Source: Microvirga subterranea (GTDB taxonomy: Bacteria > Pseudomonadota > Alphaproteobacteria > Rhizobiales > Beijerinckiaceae). From it: DNA of 64,000 nucleotides. Below the pieces are notes generated by a model that was not told the DNA's origin, did not search any database, and was given only the letters and a program-made list of their open reading frames with translations. The first letter of the stretch is position 1. Every line of letters starts with the position of its first letter. The DNA is taken from contig NZ_QQBB01000012.1 in NCBI RefSeq assembly GCF_003350535.1, forward strand, positions 20,263 through 84,262, given 5' to 3'. The position numbers and the translations under genes are program-made. Positions 9,240 to 18,143 of this stretch are shown here, piece after piece.

Positions 9240-10316
9240 ATGTCCGGCGCTCTGCATACTGTCCTGTGCGACCGTCTCGGCTGCCGCTACCCGATCGTTC
9301 AGACCGCCATGGGATGGGTCGCAGATGCCAAGCTCACGGCAGCGACCTGTAATGCGGGAGGATTTGGTTTCTTCGCGGGCGCCACGGCCGAGCCGGGAAC
9401 CGTCGAACAGCATATCATGGACATCAAGGCGAAGACAGATCGCCCGTTCGGCGTGAACTTCCACATGTTTCAACCGAACGCGGAGGAGCTGATTGCCGCC
9501 GTGATCAAGCACAAGGTTCGCGCCGTCAGTTATGGTCGCGGGCCGGATGCGAAGACGATACGCCGGCTGAAGGATGCGGGCGTCATCTGCATGCCCACCG
9601 TCGGCGCGGTCAAGCACGCGGTCAAGGCGGTCGAGCTGGGGGCTGACATCGTGACGGTGCAGGGAGGAGAGGGCGGAGGGCACACGGGAGCCATTCCCAC
9701 GTCCATTCTGCTGCCGCAGGTTCTCGATGCAGTCTCCGTCCCGGTCGTAGCTGCCGGTGGTTTCTTCGACGGTCGGGGCCTCGCCGCAGCCTTGGCTTAT
9801 GGGGCGGTCGGAATTGCTATGGGAACCCGCTTTCTCATGACGACGGATTCTCCGGTTCCCCCGACAACTCTCGAGCGTTACGTGGCAACCGACGATCCTG
9901 CAAAGATACGTGTTTCGACGGCGGTCGATGGCCTGCCGCAGCGCTTTATCGAGAACGAGGAGCTTCGCCATCTGGAGGAGATGAACATCCTGGCGCGCCT
10001 GGCGATGAGTGCCAATTACGTGCGGCGCTTCAGCCGGCAGGCGGGCCTTGGAGTGCTCGCGATGGCGCGTCTCGGCCTCAAGATTCTCTCGCGCAACGAC
10101 AGCACTTTCGCGCAAACTGTGATGGCAGTGAACCTGCCGACTCTCGTGCAGCGGAGCATGGTGTATGGGAATGCCAAGGAAGGGCTGCTGCCGAGCGGGC
10201 AGGCCGCCGCTGTGATCGAAAGGCTCGAAAGCTGTGACGACCTGATCCGAAGAGTTGTGGACGAGGCGGAAGCCCGATTGAACAGCTTGCGCGCATTGAC
10301 CCCAGCAGCTCACTGA
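9240..10316 (+). CDS. ipdC: IpdC-like flavoprotein of the nitronate monooxygenase family
   Basis: A 358-residue TIM-barrel FMN protein. Family motifs are YPIVQTAMGWVA at the N-terminus, ATCNAGGFGFFAG near residue 35, VQGGEGGGHTG near 140 and VPVVAAGGFFDGRG near 165, then GAVGIAMGTRF. Most nitronate-monooxygenase-type annotations would fit, but it is followed 11 bases later by echA20 and then ipdF. In the steroid C/D-ring pathway IpdC (Rv3553) is a member of this family that dehydrogenates the bicyclic CoA ester before ring D opening. I therefore assign the IpdC role. The start has GGGAGAGG upstream. It is the first gene of a three-gene operon. True nitronate oxidation is the alternative. Confidence 0.8.
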   Translation: MSGALHTVLCDRLGCRYPIVQTAMGWVADAKLTAATCNAGGFGFFAGATAEPGTVEQHIMDIKAKTDRPFGVNFHMFQPNAEELIAAVIKHKVRAVSYGRGPDAKTIRRLKDAGVICMPTVGAVKHAVKAVELGADIVTVQGGEGGGHTGAIPTSILLPQVLDAVSVPVVAAGGFFDGRGLAAALAYGAVGIAMGTRFLMTTDSPVPPTTLERYVATDDPAKIRVSTAVDGLPQRFIENEELRHLEEMNILARLAMSANYVRRFSRQAGLGVLAMARLGLKILSRNDSTFAQTVMAVNLPTLVQRSMVYGNAKEGLLPSGQAAAVIERLESCDDLIRRVVDEAEARLNSLRALTPAAH

Positions 10317-10327
10317 CGGAGATAGCG

Positions 10328-11107
10328 ATGGCCGAACCATTCTGGACCAAGATCGAAGCCGGAATTGCAGAGGTAGTAATCGAAAGTCCGCCCGTGAACG
10401 CTCTCGACAGCGTCGGGTGGATATCGCTGGCACGAACCATCGACGCGCTGAACGCCGATCCAGAGGTCAGAGTCCTTATCATCCGCGCGGAGGGCCGGGG
10501 TTTCTGCGCGGGGGTGGACATCAAGGAGCTGCAGAAGCATCCAGAGCGGGTTTCTCAGGTGAATGGGGGAAATTGGGAGACATTTCGCGCGATCCATCGC
10601 GGCAAAAAGCCCGTCATTGTCGCTGCACATGGCTATATCATCGGCGGCGGGATCGGAATATGCGGCTCAGCCGACATCATCCTCTGCTCGCCCTGCGCGA
10701 CGTTCTCGGTTCCGGAGGTCGACCGCGGCGCTCTCGGTGCTGGAGCTCACCTGCAACGCCTCTTTCCCGTGCAAAAAGTTCGGCAGATGTATTTCACCGG
10801 CGAACCCATCGATGCGGCCGAAGCCTATCGCCTGGGCGCCGTCGAGAAGATCGTAGCAAAGGAAGAGCTGCGTGCTGAAGCTCTTGCTCTCGCCACGACC
10901 ATCGCTGCCAAGAGCCATATCATGATCCGCCTTGCGAAAGAGGCACTGAACGGGATCGAGGATGGCGATCTCGAACACAAATATCGCTGGGAGCAGGGCT
11001 TCACCGCTCAGGCCTACCTCACGGCGGATTCACAGGAGGCGCGGGACGCCTTCACGGACAAGCGCGCCGCCAAGTTCAGCGGCGCGTCGCAGACTTCGTC
11101 GCAATAG
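10328..11107 (+). CDS. echA20: EchA20-like ring-D hydrolase (crotonase family)
   Basis: A 259-residue crotonase. In the HIP pathway EchA20 hydrolyses ring D of the bicyclic dione CoA ester to COCHEA-CoA. The oxyanion-hole segments are IIRAEGRGFCAGVDIKELQ near residue 55 and GYIIGGGIGIC near 100. The block PEVDRGALGAGAHLQRL near 130 closely resembles actinobacterial EchA20, as does the C-terminal AKEALNGIEDGDLEHKYRWEQGF. It has an ACGGAGA ribosome-binding site and sits between ipdC and ipdF with gaps of 11 and 13 bases, so the three are almost certainly cotranscribed. Ordinary enoyl-CoA hydratases lack the RGALGA block, which makes this assignment firmer than family level. Confidence 0.85.
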   Translation: MAEPFWTKIEAGIAEVVIESPPVNALDSVGWISLARTIDALNADPEVRVLIIRAEGRGFCAGVDIKELQKHPERVSQVNGGNWETFRAIHRGKKPVIVAAHGYIIGGGIGICGSADIILCSPCATFSVPEVDRGALGAGAHLQRLFPVQKVRQMYFTGEPIDAAEAYRLGAVEKIVAKEELRAEALALATTIAAKSHIMIRLAKEALNGIEDGDLEHKYRWEQGFTAQAYLTADSQEARDAFTDKRAAKFSGASQTSSQ

Positions 11108-11120
11108 GGATCGCCTGTCC

Positions 11121-11921
11121 ATGAACTCTTCCAGCTCCGCTGCCACTCCGACCTATGTGGAAGGTCACGGCCTTCTCGCAGGCCGCTCCGTTCTCATTAC
11201 CGCCGCCGCAGGGGCGGGAATTGGTTTTGCGGCTGCGCGCCGGGCGGTCGAGGAAGGGTGCCGCTCGATCATGATCTCCGACATCCACGAACGCCGCCTC
11301 GCGGAGGCCATGGAGCGCCTGAAGGGCCTGGGCTCCACGGCCGCCGTATATGGGCGTCTCTGCAACGTGACCGACGAGGACCAAGTCCAGGGCCTCGTCA
11401 ACGCTGCCGACGACACGCTCGAGGGGATCGACGTTCTCATCAACAATGCCGGTCTCGGCGGATCGAAGCCGTTGGTCGAGATGACGGATCAGGAGTGGAA
11501 CCTCGTTCTCGACGTAACCCTCACGGGCACCATGCGCATGGTCCGCGCGACCCTCAAGAAGATGATGCCTCGCCGCAAGGGTGCTATCGTGAACAATGCA
11601 TCGGTTCTCGGATGGCGAGCGCAGAAGGAGCAATCCCACTATGCTGCGGCGAAGGCTGGCGTGATGGCGCTGACCCGCTGCAGCGCCTTGGAAGCAGCAG
11701 AATACGGCATTCGCATCAACGCTGTGTCTCCCTCCATCGCTATGCACGACTTCCTGAGGAGGGCCGCTCCGCAGGAGACGCTCGACAAGCTGGCCAGCGC
11801 AGAGGCCTTCGGTCGCACGGCCGAAGTCTGGGAGATCGCCAACGTGATGATGTTCCTCGCCAGCGACTATGCCGGGTACATGGTCGGTGAGGTTGTTTCC
11901 GTGTCCAGCCAGCGGGGCTGA
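11121..11921 (+). CDS. ipdF: IpdF-like SDR (5-hydroxy-HIC-CoA dehydrogenase type)
   Basis: A 266-residue SDR. IpdF oxidises the ring hydroxyl of the HIP-derived CoA ester in steroid catabolism. The sequence matches my memory of Rv3559c closely over its core: VNNASVLGWRAQKEQ, then QSHYAAAKAGVMALTRCSA (catalytic Tyr and Lys) and GIRINAVSPSIA. The coenzyme motif is ITAAAGAGIGFAAARR, and INNAGLGGSKPLVEMTDQEW follows. The start at 11121 begins just after the echA20 stop; the longer frame overlaps echA20. It is the last gene of the ipdC-echA20-ipdF operon and is followed by a terminator hairpin. The level of similarity over the active-site region supports the specific name. Confidence 0.87.
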   Translation: MNSSSSAATPTYVEGHGLLAGRSVLITAAAGAGIGFAAARRAVEEGCRSIMISDIHERRLAEAMERLKGLGSTAAVYGRLCNVTDEDQVQGLVNAADDTLEGIDVLINNAGLGGSKPLVEMTDQEWNLVLDVTLTGTMRMVRATLKKMMPRRKGAIVNNASVLGWRAQKEQSHYAAAKAGVMALTRCSALEAAEYGIRINAVSPSIAMHDFLRRAAPQETLDKLASAEAFGRTAEVWEIANVMMFLASDYAGYMVGEVVSVSSQRG

Positions 11922-11955
11922 GCAGCATCCGGCCCGTTGCGGTGGGCGATATGAG

Positions 11956-11986
11956 GAAAGCCGGGCCCCTGAGTGCCCGGTTTTCC
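11956..11986. terminator. Terminator hairpin between ipdF and luxR genes
   Basis: GGAAA-G-CCGGGC pairs with GCCCGG-TTTTCC around an 8-base loop, giving a GC stem followed by TTTTCCTT on the plus strand and an A/T-rich complement on the minus strand. It sits between the convergent ipdF and luxR-type genes and can serve both. Confidence 0.7.
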
Positions 11987-12009
11987 TTATGGTGTCTCCA
12001 CCCGCGCGA

Positions 12010-13101
12010 TCAGACTGCTTGGCGCGGACGCTCCCCCAGGAGAACGACGCTGTTGAGAACGAGCCGCACCAGCTCGGTCTGGCGGGTGATACCGCTCTTC
12101 GAGAAGATCGAACGTAAATGGGCGCGGGCAGTATTCCGGCTGATTTCAAGCGAGTTCGCTGCTTCGTCGAGCGACAGGCCAACCGTCAGGCGCCGGGCAA
12201 CGGCGGCCTCCGCCGGCGTAAGATCGAAGAGTTGCCGCACGAGGTCGCCTTCAATCGCCGGAACCGCCTCCGAATCGCGCAGGTAGACGACCGCAGCGGA
12301 CTGGGCCGAAAGTCCTCTGTGGGACCCAGCGGTGATCGGGCGAACGATGAGACCGAGATTTTTCGATCCGGATTGTTTCGTCAGCGACAGCCCGCGCACG
12401 TCGGATGCTCCGGCATTTCCGCCGTCCTGCAAAGCCATCTTGATCGCCGACTGGAGTGCCCGGTCCTCGTTCGAGCATCGCGCGTACAGACGTCCTCCCT
12501 TCACACGCAAGCTGGATCCTTCGGTCAGGATGTCATCCGCTGTTGAGGAGGTGCGCACGACCTTGCCAGCGCGATCCAGAATAATGATGCCTACGCAGAG
12601 ACGGTCGACGACGTCCGAGTAGAGTGTCCGCTCTATTTCCGTCGCGCCCATGCGCGACGCCATTTCGAGCCCACGGGCAAGATGCGCCACGAGAATTTCG
12701 CAGACGGATTTCTCTTCTTGATCGAACGGCGCATGCGCGAGAGGACGGGCGATCGTGAGCTTGTAGCAGGTGTTTCCCTCGACGCCGAAATCCGTGGCGC
12801 TCGTGCAGTGGCGGTTCTCAAGAAGCTCCGACACTTCGCGGCTGCGGGTCGAGCCCGTCATCACGATGAAGCCCGTCCCGCCCATGACCTCAGAGCCGGC
12901 GCCGCTGCGGGCCATGGCGATGTAGGAATTCCCGTCGTTGGGTTTGTCGCGGTTCTCTGCGGTGAGGACGACCGCGCTGGCGCCGAACTGCTCACGGATC
13001 AGCTCAAGCGACTTCCCCATCGGCGCCCCGCTGAGCACGTTGTCGAAAACCCTGTTGCAGAACTGCCCGAACGCGATGATCGATCTTGAATGAAAGGTCA
13101 C
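12010..13101 (-). CDS. LuxR-family transcriptional regulator
   Basis: About 363 residues. The C-terminal LuxR/GerE helix-turn-helix is clear: LTPAEAAVARRLTVGLSLDEAA then LEISRNTARAHLRSIFSKSG. The N-terminal 280 residues are a probable PAS/GAF-like sensory region (DRLCVGIIILDRAGKVV near residue 185). The GTG at 13101 is chosen because AAGGAGG lies 8 bases before it, although the frame continues open to 13299. It lies alone between the ipdF terminator and the ligase operon. Three TTTGAC repeats at exact 20-base spacing lie 230-270 bases upstream. It may control the neighbouring transporter-ligase operon. The signal is unknown. Confidence 0.82.
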   Translation of the reverse strand: MTFHSRSIIAFGQFCNRVFDNVLSGAPMGKSLELIREQFGASAVVLTAENRDKPNDGNSYIAMARSGAGSEVMGGTGFIVMTGSTRSREVSELLENRHCTSATDFGVEGNTCYKLTIARPLAHAPFDQEEKSVCEILVAHLARGLEMASRMGATEIERTLYSDVVDRLCVGIIILDRAGKVVRTSSTADDILTEGSSLRVKGGRLYARCSNEDRALQSAIKMALQDGGNAGASDVRGLSLTKQSGSKNLGLIVRPITAGSHRGLSAQSAAVVYLRDSEAVPAIEGDLVRQLFDLTPAEAAVARRLTVGLSLDEAANSLEISRNTARAHLRSIFSKSGITRQTELVRLVLNSVVLLGERPRQAV

Positions 13102-13327
13102 TTCGGCTTCCTCCTTGACTGTTTTCTTTGCTGTCGGTCCTGCGGCCTCTTGTTCGGGCGGCTTGTATTCTCGGGACCCCAGTTGCTGCTCATGCGACGG
13201 TGATCGACATCCGGGCTGGCTGGATCCCTCGTCCATCGCAGCATGCGAAATGACATCCGCGGATTGAGGTGGGAAAGATCCGTGAGCAGCCGTGGGCATC
13301 GCTTCCTCACCGTAGGGCCTCGGCGAA

Positions 13328-13373
13328 TTTGACGATGCTGTTACAATTTTGACATGCCGTCAATAGATTTGAC
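13328..13373 (+). repeat. Three TTTGAC direct repeats at 20-base spacing
   Basis: TTTGAC occurs at 13328, 13348 and 13368, two helical turns apart, in the 588-base gene-free gap between the LuxR regulator and the ligase gene. The first copy continues as TTTGACGATGC, resembling the window's TTCAGACGAT word. Equal spacing on one DNA face suggests cooperative protein binding. The rest of this gap shows no convincing gene. Confidence 0.45.
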
Positions 13374-13656
13374 GCGTAAGTCGAAAATTCCACAATCTGC
13401 AGAACGTTGTCCGCGATATGGCAGAGGGAGAAGCGGTTCGTGCGATGGCGCGTTACCGCAAAAACGGCCGCCGCATCAGCAAAATTGGTTCTCAGGCAAG
13501 GTAACGACGCGTCTCTTCACTTTCGAACGACCGGGACGAAAATGCGGTGCCTGCTCTTTCGCGACGCTAAAAGCCCGCTCGGGCGAGGCCGGAGCAGGGA
13601 CAGGAGGGAGTGGAGGCGACGCAGCTCCCGACGCCATCATCGCCATCCCTGAATAT

Positions 13657-13683
13657 GCCCCGGATCAGCAGTGGATCCGGGGC
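13657..13683 (-). terminator. Perfect 10-bp hairpin after the ligase gene
   Basis: GCCCCGGATC (13657-13666) and GATCCGGGGC (13674-13683) form a perfect stem with a 7-base loop, beginning 6 bases beyond the minus-strand ligase stop. No U-tract follows, so it may be a transcript-end stabiliser or factor-assisted terminator. Confidence 0.55.
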
Positions 13684-13689
13684 GCACTG

Positions 13690-15159
13690 TCATGTGGAGA
13701 GCGGACGGAGGTCGGGCTTCGTCCCGCTTTGGCGCAGATCGAGGAGGCGGCGCACCTTGCCCTCCCGTCCCATCCGCGTGTATTCCGCCAACTCGCCGCT
13801 CTCCGCGATGGCGACAAGCACGCGAACACCCAAGTCTTTGTGAAGGGCGCGCTCCAGATCGGCTTTGAGGCTGCCTGCGTCCACATCGGGCGAGCGACGC
13901 TCGACGCGCACAATCATCTCCTCGTGCCGGCCCAGGCCTTCGCCCTCGTAATAGGCCACGCAGAGGAAATCGCCCGTGGTCCTGGGATCCTTCGTGATCG
14001 CATTCTGGCAGGCGAGGGGGAACACGTTCGTTCCGCGCAGCTTCACCATCTCGTCCGCTCGGCCAAGAAATGTCGACATTTTGCGCGTGCACAGGCCGCA
14101 TCGGCACTCCGACCGTTCAGAGATGACAAGCACATCCCTCAGATCGTAGCGGATGAAAGGCGGTACGGAGCGGTGAAGGCTCGTTGCGACGAAACTTCCC
14201 CGGCTTCCGAGAGGAAGCGAGGCGCCGCTATCCACATCGACCGTTTCCACAAAGATCGTATCCTCGCTGATATGCTTGCCGTCTTGGGCCTGACACTCGA
14301 AGGCGATCAGTCCGATCTCATGTGTGCCGTAGTTGTCGTAGACCGGTGCCCCCCAGGCCTCCTGCAGGGCCTTGCGGAGGTGTCCATCGATATCGGGACC
14401 GAGATAGGAGTGAAGGTACTTGGTCTTGAGAGAATGCAGATCGAAATTCGTGGCTGCGGCGACTTCCGCAAGGCGCCCGAGATATTCGCCGCGCGTGAAC
14501 CAGCCGTTGACGCCCCAGGCCTTGGCGTACTCGAGCTGGCGTTCGGTGGAGGTGACAACGCCCGACCCACAGGTCACGGGCACGCAGGCGAGCCAATGAT
14601 GAAGCGCGGTGGACGCGTTCCAGGCGGCATTGGCCAGGGAGTTCGTATAGGTGATCTGCACGATGTCGCCGGGCCGAGCACCCTGCTGGTAGAAGGCTCG
14701 CGCCATCTGGACCGCCTGCACCTCCCAGGCGATTGGATCGAACAGCGTCGTCCGCGGCAGTCCCGTCGTTCCGCTGCTCGTCTGGAGCTTCAGTGGCATC
14801 TGCCCGAAGCCTTCCCGCCCGAACGGGTGATGGTTTCCGAAAGGCGGCGCCTCGGCAATGGCTGTGCGCAGATCGTCGCTGTTGAAGGTCGGGATGCGTT
14901 CGATATGGTCGAGGGATGTAACGTCGCCCGGTTCGAGGCCGCTGGCCGCCCAGTGCTTCCGGTAAAACGGGATCGCCCATGCCTCCCTGACCCGTTCCAA
15001 GAACCGACGTTCCTGGAGTGCACGCAAGGCATCAGACGAGAGAATCCCGTGGCTCGTGCCGTAATGGGGTGGTGGCGGATAATCCGCCATGAATGCGTTC
15101 CAGTCGACGGATTGCCAGTAATAGGGAATGCTGCCGGACATCATCTTGTTATCCACCAA
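13690..15159 (-). CDS. PaaK-like acyl/aryl-CoA ligase (ANL superfamily)
   Basis: Activates a carboxylic acid to its CoA thioester using ATP. About 489 residues, similar to phenylacetate-CoA ligases. The AMP-binding loop is LQTSSGTTGLPRTT near residue 125. YDNYGTHEIG near 285 is the acyl-adenylate motif, PPFIRYDLRDV near 345 follows, and GRADEMVKLRGTNVFP near 380 marks the C-terminal hinge. The start may be TTG 15159 or ATG 15144/15141. It is the last gene of the ABC transporter operon, 27 bases after the permease, so the imported compound is probably its substrate. Since no FadD3-type ligase is seen here, it could activate the HIP-like acid for the Ipd enzymes. That link is inference. Confidence 0.82.
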   Translation of the reverse strand: MVDNKMMSGSIPYYWQSVDWNAFMADYPPPPHYGTSHGILSSDALRALQERRFLERVREAWAIPFYRKHWAASGLEPGDVTSLDHIERIPTFNSDDLRTAIAEAPPFGNHHPFGREGFGQMPLKLQTSSGTTGLPRTTLFDPIAWEVQAVQMARAFYQQGARPGDIVQITYTNSLANAAWNASTALHHWLACVPVTCGSGVVTSTERQLEYAKAWGVNGWFTRGEYLGRLAEVAAATNFDLHSLKTKYLHSYLGPDIDGHLRKALQEAWGAPVYDNYGTHEIGLIAFECQAQDGKHISEDTIFVETVDVDSGASLPLGSRGSFVATSLHRSVPPFIRYDLRDVLVISERSECRCGLCTRKMSTFLGRADEMVKLRGTNVFPLACQNAITKDPRTTGDFLCVAYYEGEGLGRHEEMIVRVERRSPDVDAGSLKADLERALHKDLGVRVLVAIAESGELAEYTRMGREGKVRRLLDLRQSGTKPDLRPLST

Positions 15160-15186
15160 TGGCCTTTCTTGGGATGATTACGGAGA

Positions 15187-16923
15187 TCAGGCGTCCCTTC
15201 GGCCGCGGTTCGCCAGAATCTGCACCGGCAGAACGACCGCCAGGAGCCCGATAACGAGAAGAACGGCCATGGCCGCTGCGCCTGGAAGATCGGGGAAGTC
15301 CCACATCATCCAGATTGCGGAAGCGAGAACCACATTGCTGCTCGTCATGAGAACGAGCGGAATCGTTAGGTCGCGGGAGGTATGCGCCGCCACGAAGAGC
15401 CATCCGCTCATGAACTGCACACGCAGGAGAGGCAGCGTAATGCGCCGGAACGATGTCCACCAGCCTGCGCCGCAGACGGTGGCGGCATCGCCGAGCTCCT
15501 TGTGAAGTTGGGTCAGAGCGCTCGTCATGGTGCGCGTGGCGAAAGCGAGTTGGACCGTGACGCTGGAGAGAACGAGGATCCAGATCGTGCCGTAGACCGG
15601 TGTACGAATGTACACGAGCAGAATCGCAATCACCATGACGACCGGAGGGATGGCCGTCGGCGCGAAGGCAAGGATGTCGAGGATCCGGACGGCTGGCCCT
15701 CGATCTCGCACCGAGAACCAGGCGATGAGCGATCCGAGGAGCATGACGATCGTTGCGCTCGCGAGCACGAGGATCAGCGTATTGAAGATGGCCTGCCGCG
15801 CGAAGGGAGAGGCGAGAGCACGGCTGTAATTGTCGAGGGAGAGTGTCGCAAGAGCTGAGAGGCTCGGTACCTGATAGGAGGCCATGAAGCTGGTCCAGAG
15901 GATCATCAGCACGGGCAGGACCATGATTCCGAACAGCGCGAAGACCAGGCATGTCACAGGAACGCGCCAAACACCCAGTTTCTGGCGCCGCGGGCGGAAG
16001 GCCTTTCCGGTGACGACGCGATACTTCTCTCCCGTGCCGACGCAGCGGAAATAAACCCCCATGAGAAGGCAAGCAAGGCCGAGCAGGCACACGCCGAAGG
16101 CTGAGGAGAGACCGTAATTCGGGATGCCGGTGGTGGGCGAGGCGAGAAGATAGACGCGCGTGCTGAGCACCCGAATCTGCGCGGACAGACCGACGACGAA
16201 TGGGATCTCGAAGGCCTGGACGACGATCATCACCATGAAGATGCTGACCGACAAGATGCCGGGGATCAGCAGCGGCAGCGTGATCCGCCGCATCACGGTG
16301 AAGGACCGGCCGCCATGGACCTGCCCGGCGCTTTCAAGTTGAGGATCCATGTTGGAGAAGAGGCCGCCGAGCATAACGTACGCGGTGGGAAGCACGCTGA
16401 ACGCCGTGATGATGATAAGCGACCAGAACGAATAGATCGTGAAAGGCGGGCTCGTGAGGCCGAAGGCCGAGCGCGCGAACACATTGAGGGCTCCGTTGCC
16501 GGGATTGATCAGCAAAACCCAGCCGAAACCGATCACGAGCGGCGGGACGGCCATCCAGGAGAACAGGAAGATACGGATAGCGGTTGCGCCAGGCATGTCC
16601 GTGCGCTCCGTCAGCCATGCGACGAGAGCAGCGGCTCCGACCCCGAGCAGCACGCTTCCAGCAGCATAGGCAATCGTCGTCGTCAGGAGATTGACCGTAT
16701 CGTTGCCAGCGAAGATCTGTCGAAAGTTGTCGAGGGTGAAGATGGAGGTTTCGAAGGGAAGTACGTCAGGCGGTGCGAGGCTCGCGCGAAGCAGGACGAT
16801 CACGGGGCCGAGAACAAGGGTCGCGACGACGGTGAGCAGGGCGATCTTGATCAGTCGGGGACTGCCGAGGAAAGCCCAACGGGCCGTTCCGGAGGGCTGG
16901 TCGGCCGAAACGTCCGCCATCAT
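15187..16923 (-). CDS. ABC transporter permease, fused two-domain iron/polyamine type
   Basis: An inner-membrane permease of about 578 residues with two homologous halves, each with about six membrane segments, as in FbpB/HitB-type iron(III) permeases. Each half carries an EAA-like ATPase contact loop: LESAGQVHGGRSFTVMRRITLPLL near residue 215 and LGDAATVCGAGWWTSFRRITLPLL near 490. The start ATGATG overlaps the ATPase stop by 4 bases, indicating translational coupling. Together with the upstream ATPase and binding protein it forms a complete importer. Such fused permeases also serve organic acids and phosphonates. The downstream ligase argues for an organic acid rather than iron. Confidence 0.88.
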   Translation of the reverse strand: MMADVSADQPSGTARWAFLGSPRLIKIALLTVVATLVLGPVIVLLRASLAPPDVLPFETSIFTLDNFRQIFAGNDTVNLLTTTIAYAAGSVLLGVGAAALVAWLTERTDMPGATAIRIFLFSWMAVPPLVIGFGWVLLINPGNGALNVFARSAFGLTSPPFTIYSFWSLIIITAFSVLPTAYVMLGGLFSNMDPQLESAGQVHGGRSFTVMRRITLPLLIPGILSVSIFMVMIVVQAFEIPFVVGLSAQIRVLSTRVYLLASPTTGIPNYGLSSAFGVCLLGLACLLMGVYFRCVGTGEKYRVVTGKAFRPRRQKLGVWRVPVTCLVFALFGIMVLPVLMILWTSFMASYQVPSLSALATLSLDNYSRALASPFARQAIFNTLILVLASATIVMLLGSLIAWFSVRDRGPAVRILDILAFAPTAIPPVVMVIAILLVYIRTPVYGTIWILVLSSVTVQLAFATRTMTSALTQLHKELGDAATVCGAGWWTSFRRITLPLLRVQFMSGWLFVAAHTSRDLTIPLVLMTSSNVVLASAIWMMWDFPDLPGAAAMAVLLVIGLLAVVLPVQILANRGRRDA

Positions 16924-18080
16924 GCCGCCACCTCTGCGAGTTTGACATCGCCTGCCGTGGAGACAGCTGCATTGTCTCTGTGCACAATGATGCAGCGCTC
17001 GGCGGGCAGGGTGAGACGGATCTCCTGACCTTCAGCCGGTGCGTCGAAGGTGTTCATCATGGTGACGAGGTTACAGCCTCTAGGCAAGCGAACCTGCACT
17101 TCGATCTTTTCTCCCAGGAAAGCGACCGAAGCGACATTCCCCGTGACCTGAGCCGCATCGTCCTGCGCATTTGCCGGTCGTGCATCGACAATCGGCGCAT
17201 TCGGCCTGATTACGAGGATGGCCTCGTCCCCGCTCCGCAACCCTGCAGCCGCCCGGGCGCGGATCTGTCCGAACGGCGTCGTCGCGATGGCCCGCTCGCC
17301 GCCCATGTCCGAGATCACGCACGGGATGAGATTGCTGCTGCCCATGAAGTCTGCGGCGAAGGCAGTATGCGGATTGAGATAGATGTCCCTCGACGTGCCA
17401 ACCTGGACAACCTTTCCGGCGCACATGAGAGCGACCTTGTCGGAGATGCCCATGGCCTCGACTTGGTCATGCGTCACGAATACGGCCGTGATGCCGATCG
17501 ATTTGATGAGCTGGCGCAATTCGGTGCGCATGGTGTCGCGCAGCTTGGCGTCCAGGTTGCTCAGCGGCTCGTCGAGCAGAAGAAGACGCGGCTTGTGGAT
17601 GAGCGCGCGGGCGAGGGCGACGCGTTGCTGCTGCCCGCCGGACAGCTGCGTCGCCGAGCGGTTGCCGTAGCCGGCAAGCTCCACCATCGCGAGGGCGTCG
17701 TTCACGCGCTGGGCGATCTGCTCGCGGCCGGGATTGCGCCCGCGTTGGAGCAAGGGAAAGGCTACATTCTCGGCCACGCTCATGTGCGGCCAGATCGCGT
17801 AGGATTGAAACACCATGCCGAGCCCGCGCTCGCTGGCGGAGACCTGGGTGCGCTCGTCGCGGGAATAGACAGTCTGCGACCCGATCACGATGCGCCCGGC
17901 GTCGGGGGTCTCGAGGCCAGCGATGCATTGCAGCATCGTCGTCTTGCCGCATCCGCTGGGGCCGAGCAGGGAGAAGATGTCCCCCTGCTCGACCGACAAG
18001 GATACGGATTTCAATGCTTGAACGGCTACACCACCCGGCTGAGCCGGGTAGGTTCTTTCCAGATGGCTAACCTTCAGCAT
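16920..18080 (-). CDS. ABC transporter ATP-binding protein (FbpC/PotA type)
   Basis: A 386-residue nucleotide-binding subunit. Walker A GPSGCGKTT, the Q-loop in VFQSYAIWPHMSV, the signature LSGGQQQRVALARAL, Walker B LLLLDEP and the switch VFVTHDQVEA are all intact. A C-terminal TOBE region (about residues 280-370) is typical of the iron/polyamine group and can bind small regulators. It overlaps the permease start by 4 bases and follows the binding-protein gene by 63 bases. The assignment to family is certain; the cargo is not. Confidence 0.92.
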   Translation of the reverse strand: MLKVSHLERTYPAQPGGVAVQALKSVSLSVEQGDIFSLLGPSGCGKTTMLQCIAGLETPDAGRIVIGSQTVYSRDERTQVSASERGLGMVFQSYAIWPHMSVAENVAFPLLQRGRNPGREQIAQRVNDALAMVELAGYGNRSATQLSGGQQQRVALARALIHKPRLLLLDEPLSNLDAKLRDTMRTELRQLIKSIGITAVFVTHDQVEAMGISDKVALMCAGKVVQVGTSRDIYLNPHTAFAADFMGSSNLIPCVISDMGGERAIATTPFGQIRARAAAGLRSGDEAILVIRPNAPIVDARPANAQDDAAQVTGNVASVAFLGEKIEVQVRLPRGCNLVTMMNTFDAPAEGQEIRLTLPAERCIIVHRDNAAVSTAGDVKLAEVAA

Positions 18081-18143
18081 AATCCTCTTTCTCGGGTAAC
18101 GCTCTTCGGCCGACGTGACAGATCAGGATCAAGCGGGAAACCC

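Noticed and set aside
9240..10316. Nitronate detoxification enzyme
   Set aside because: Family motifs allow it, but the operon with echA20 and ipdF points to the IpdC role.
9129..10433. A 434-codon minus-strand frame opposite ipdC
   Set aside because: It overlaps ipdC fully, spans the divergent promoter region, and has no family features.
13354..15177. A 607-codon plus-strand frame antisense to the ligase
   Set aside because: It covers the ligase gene on the opposite strand. The ligase has clear family motifs and a good context; the plus frame has none and only reflects high-GC codon bias.
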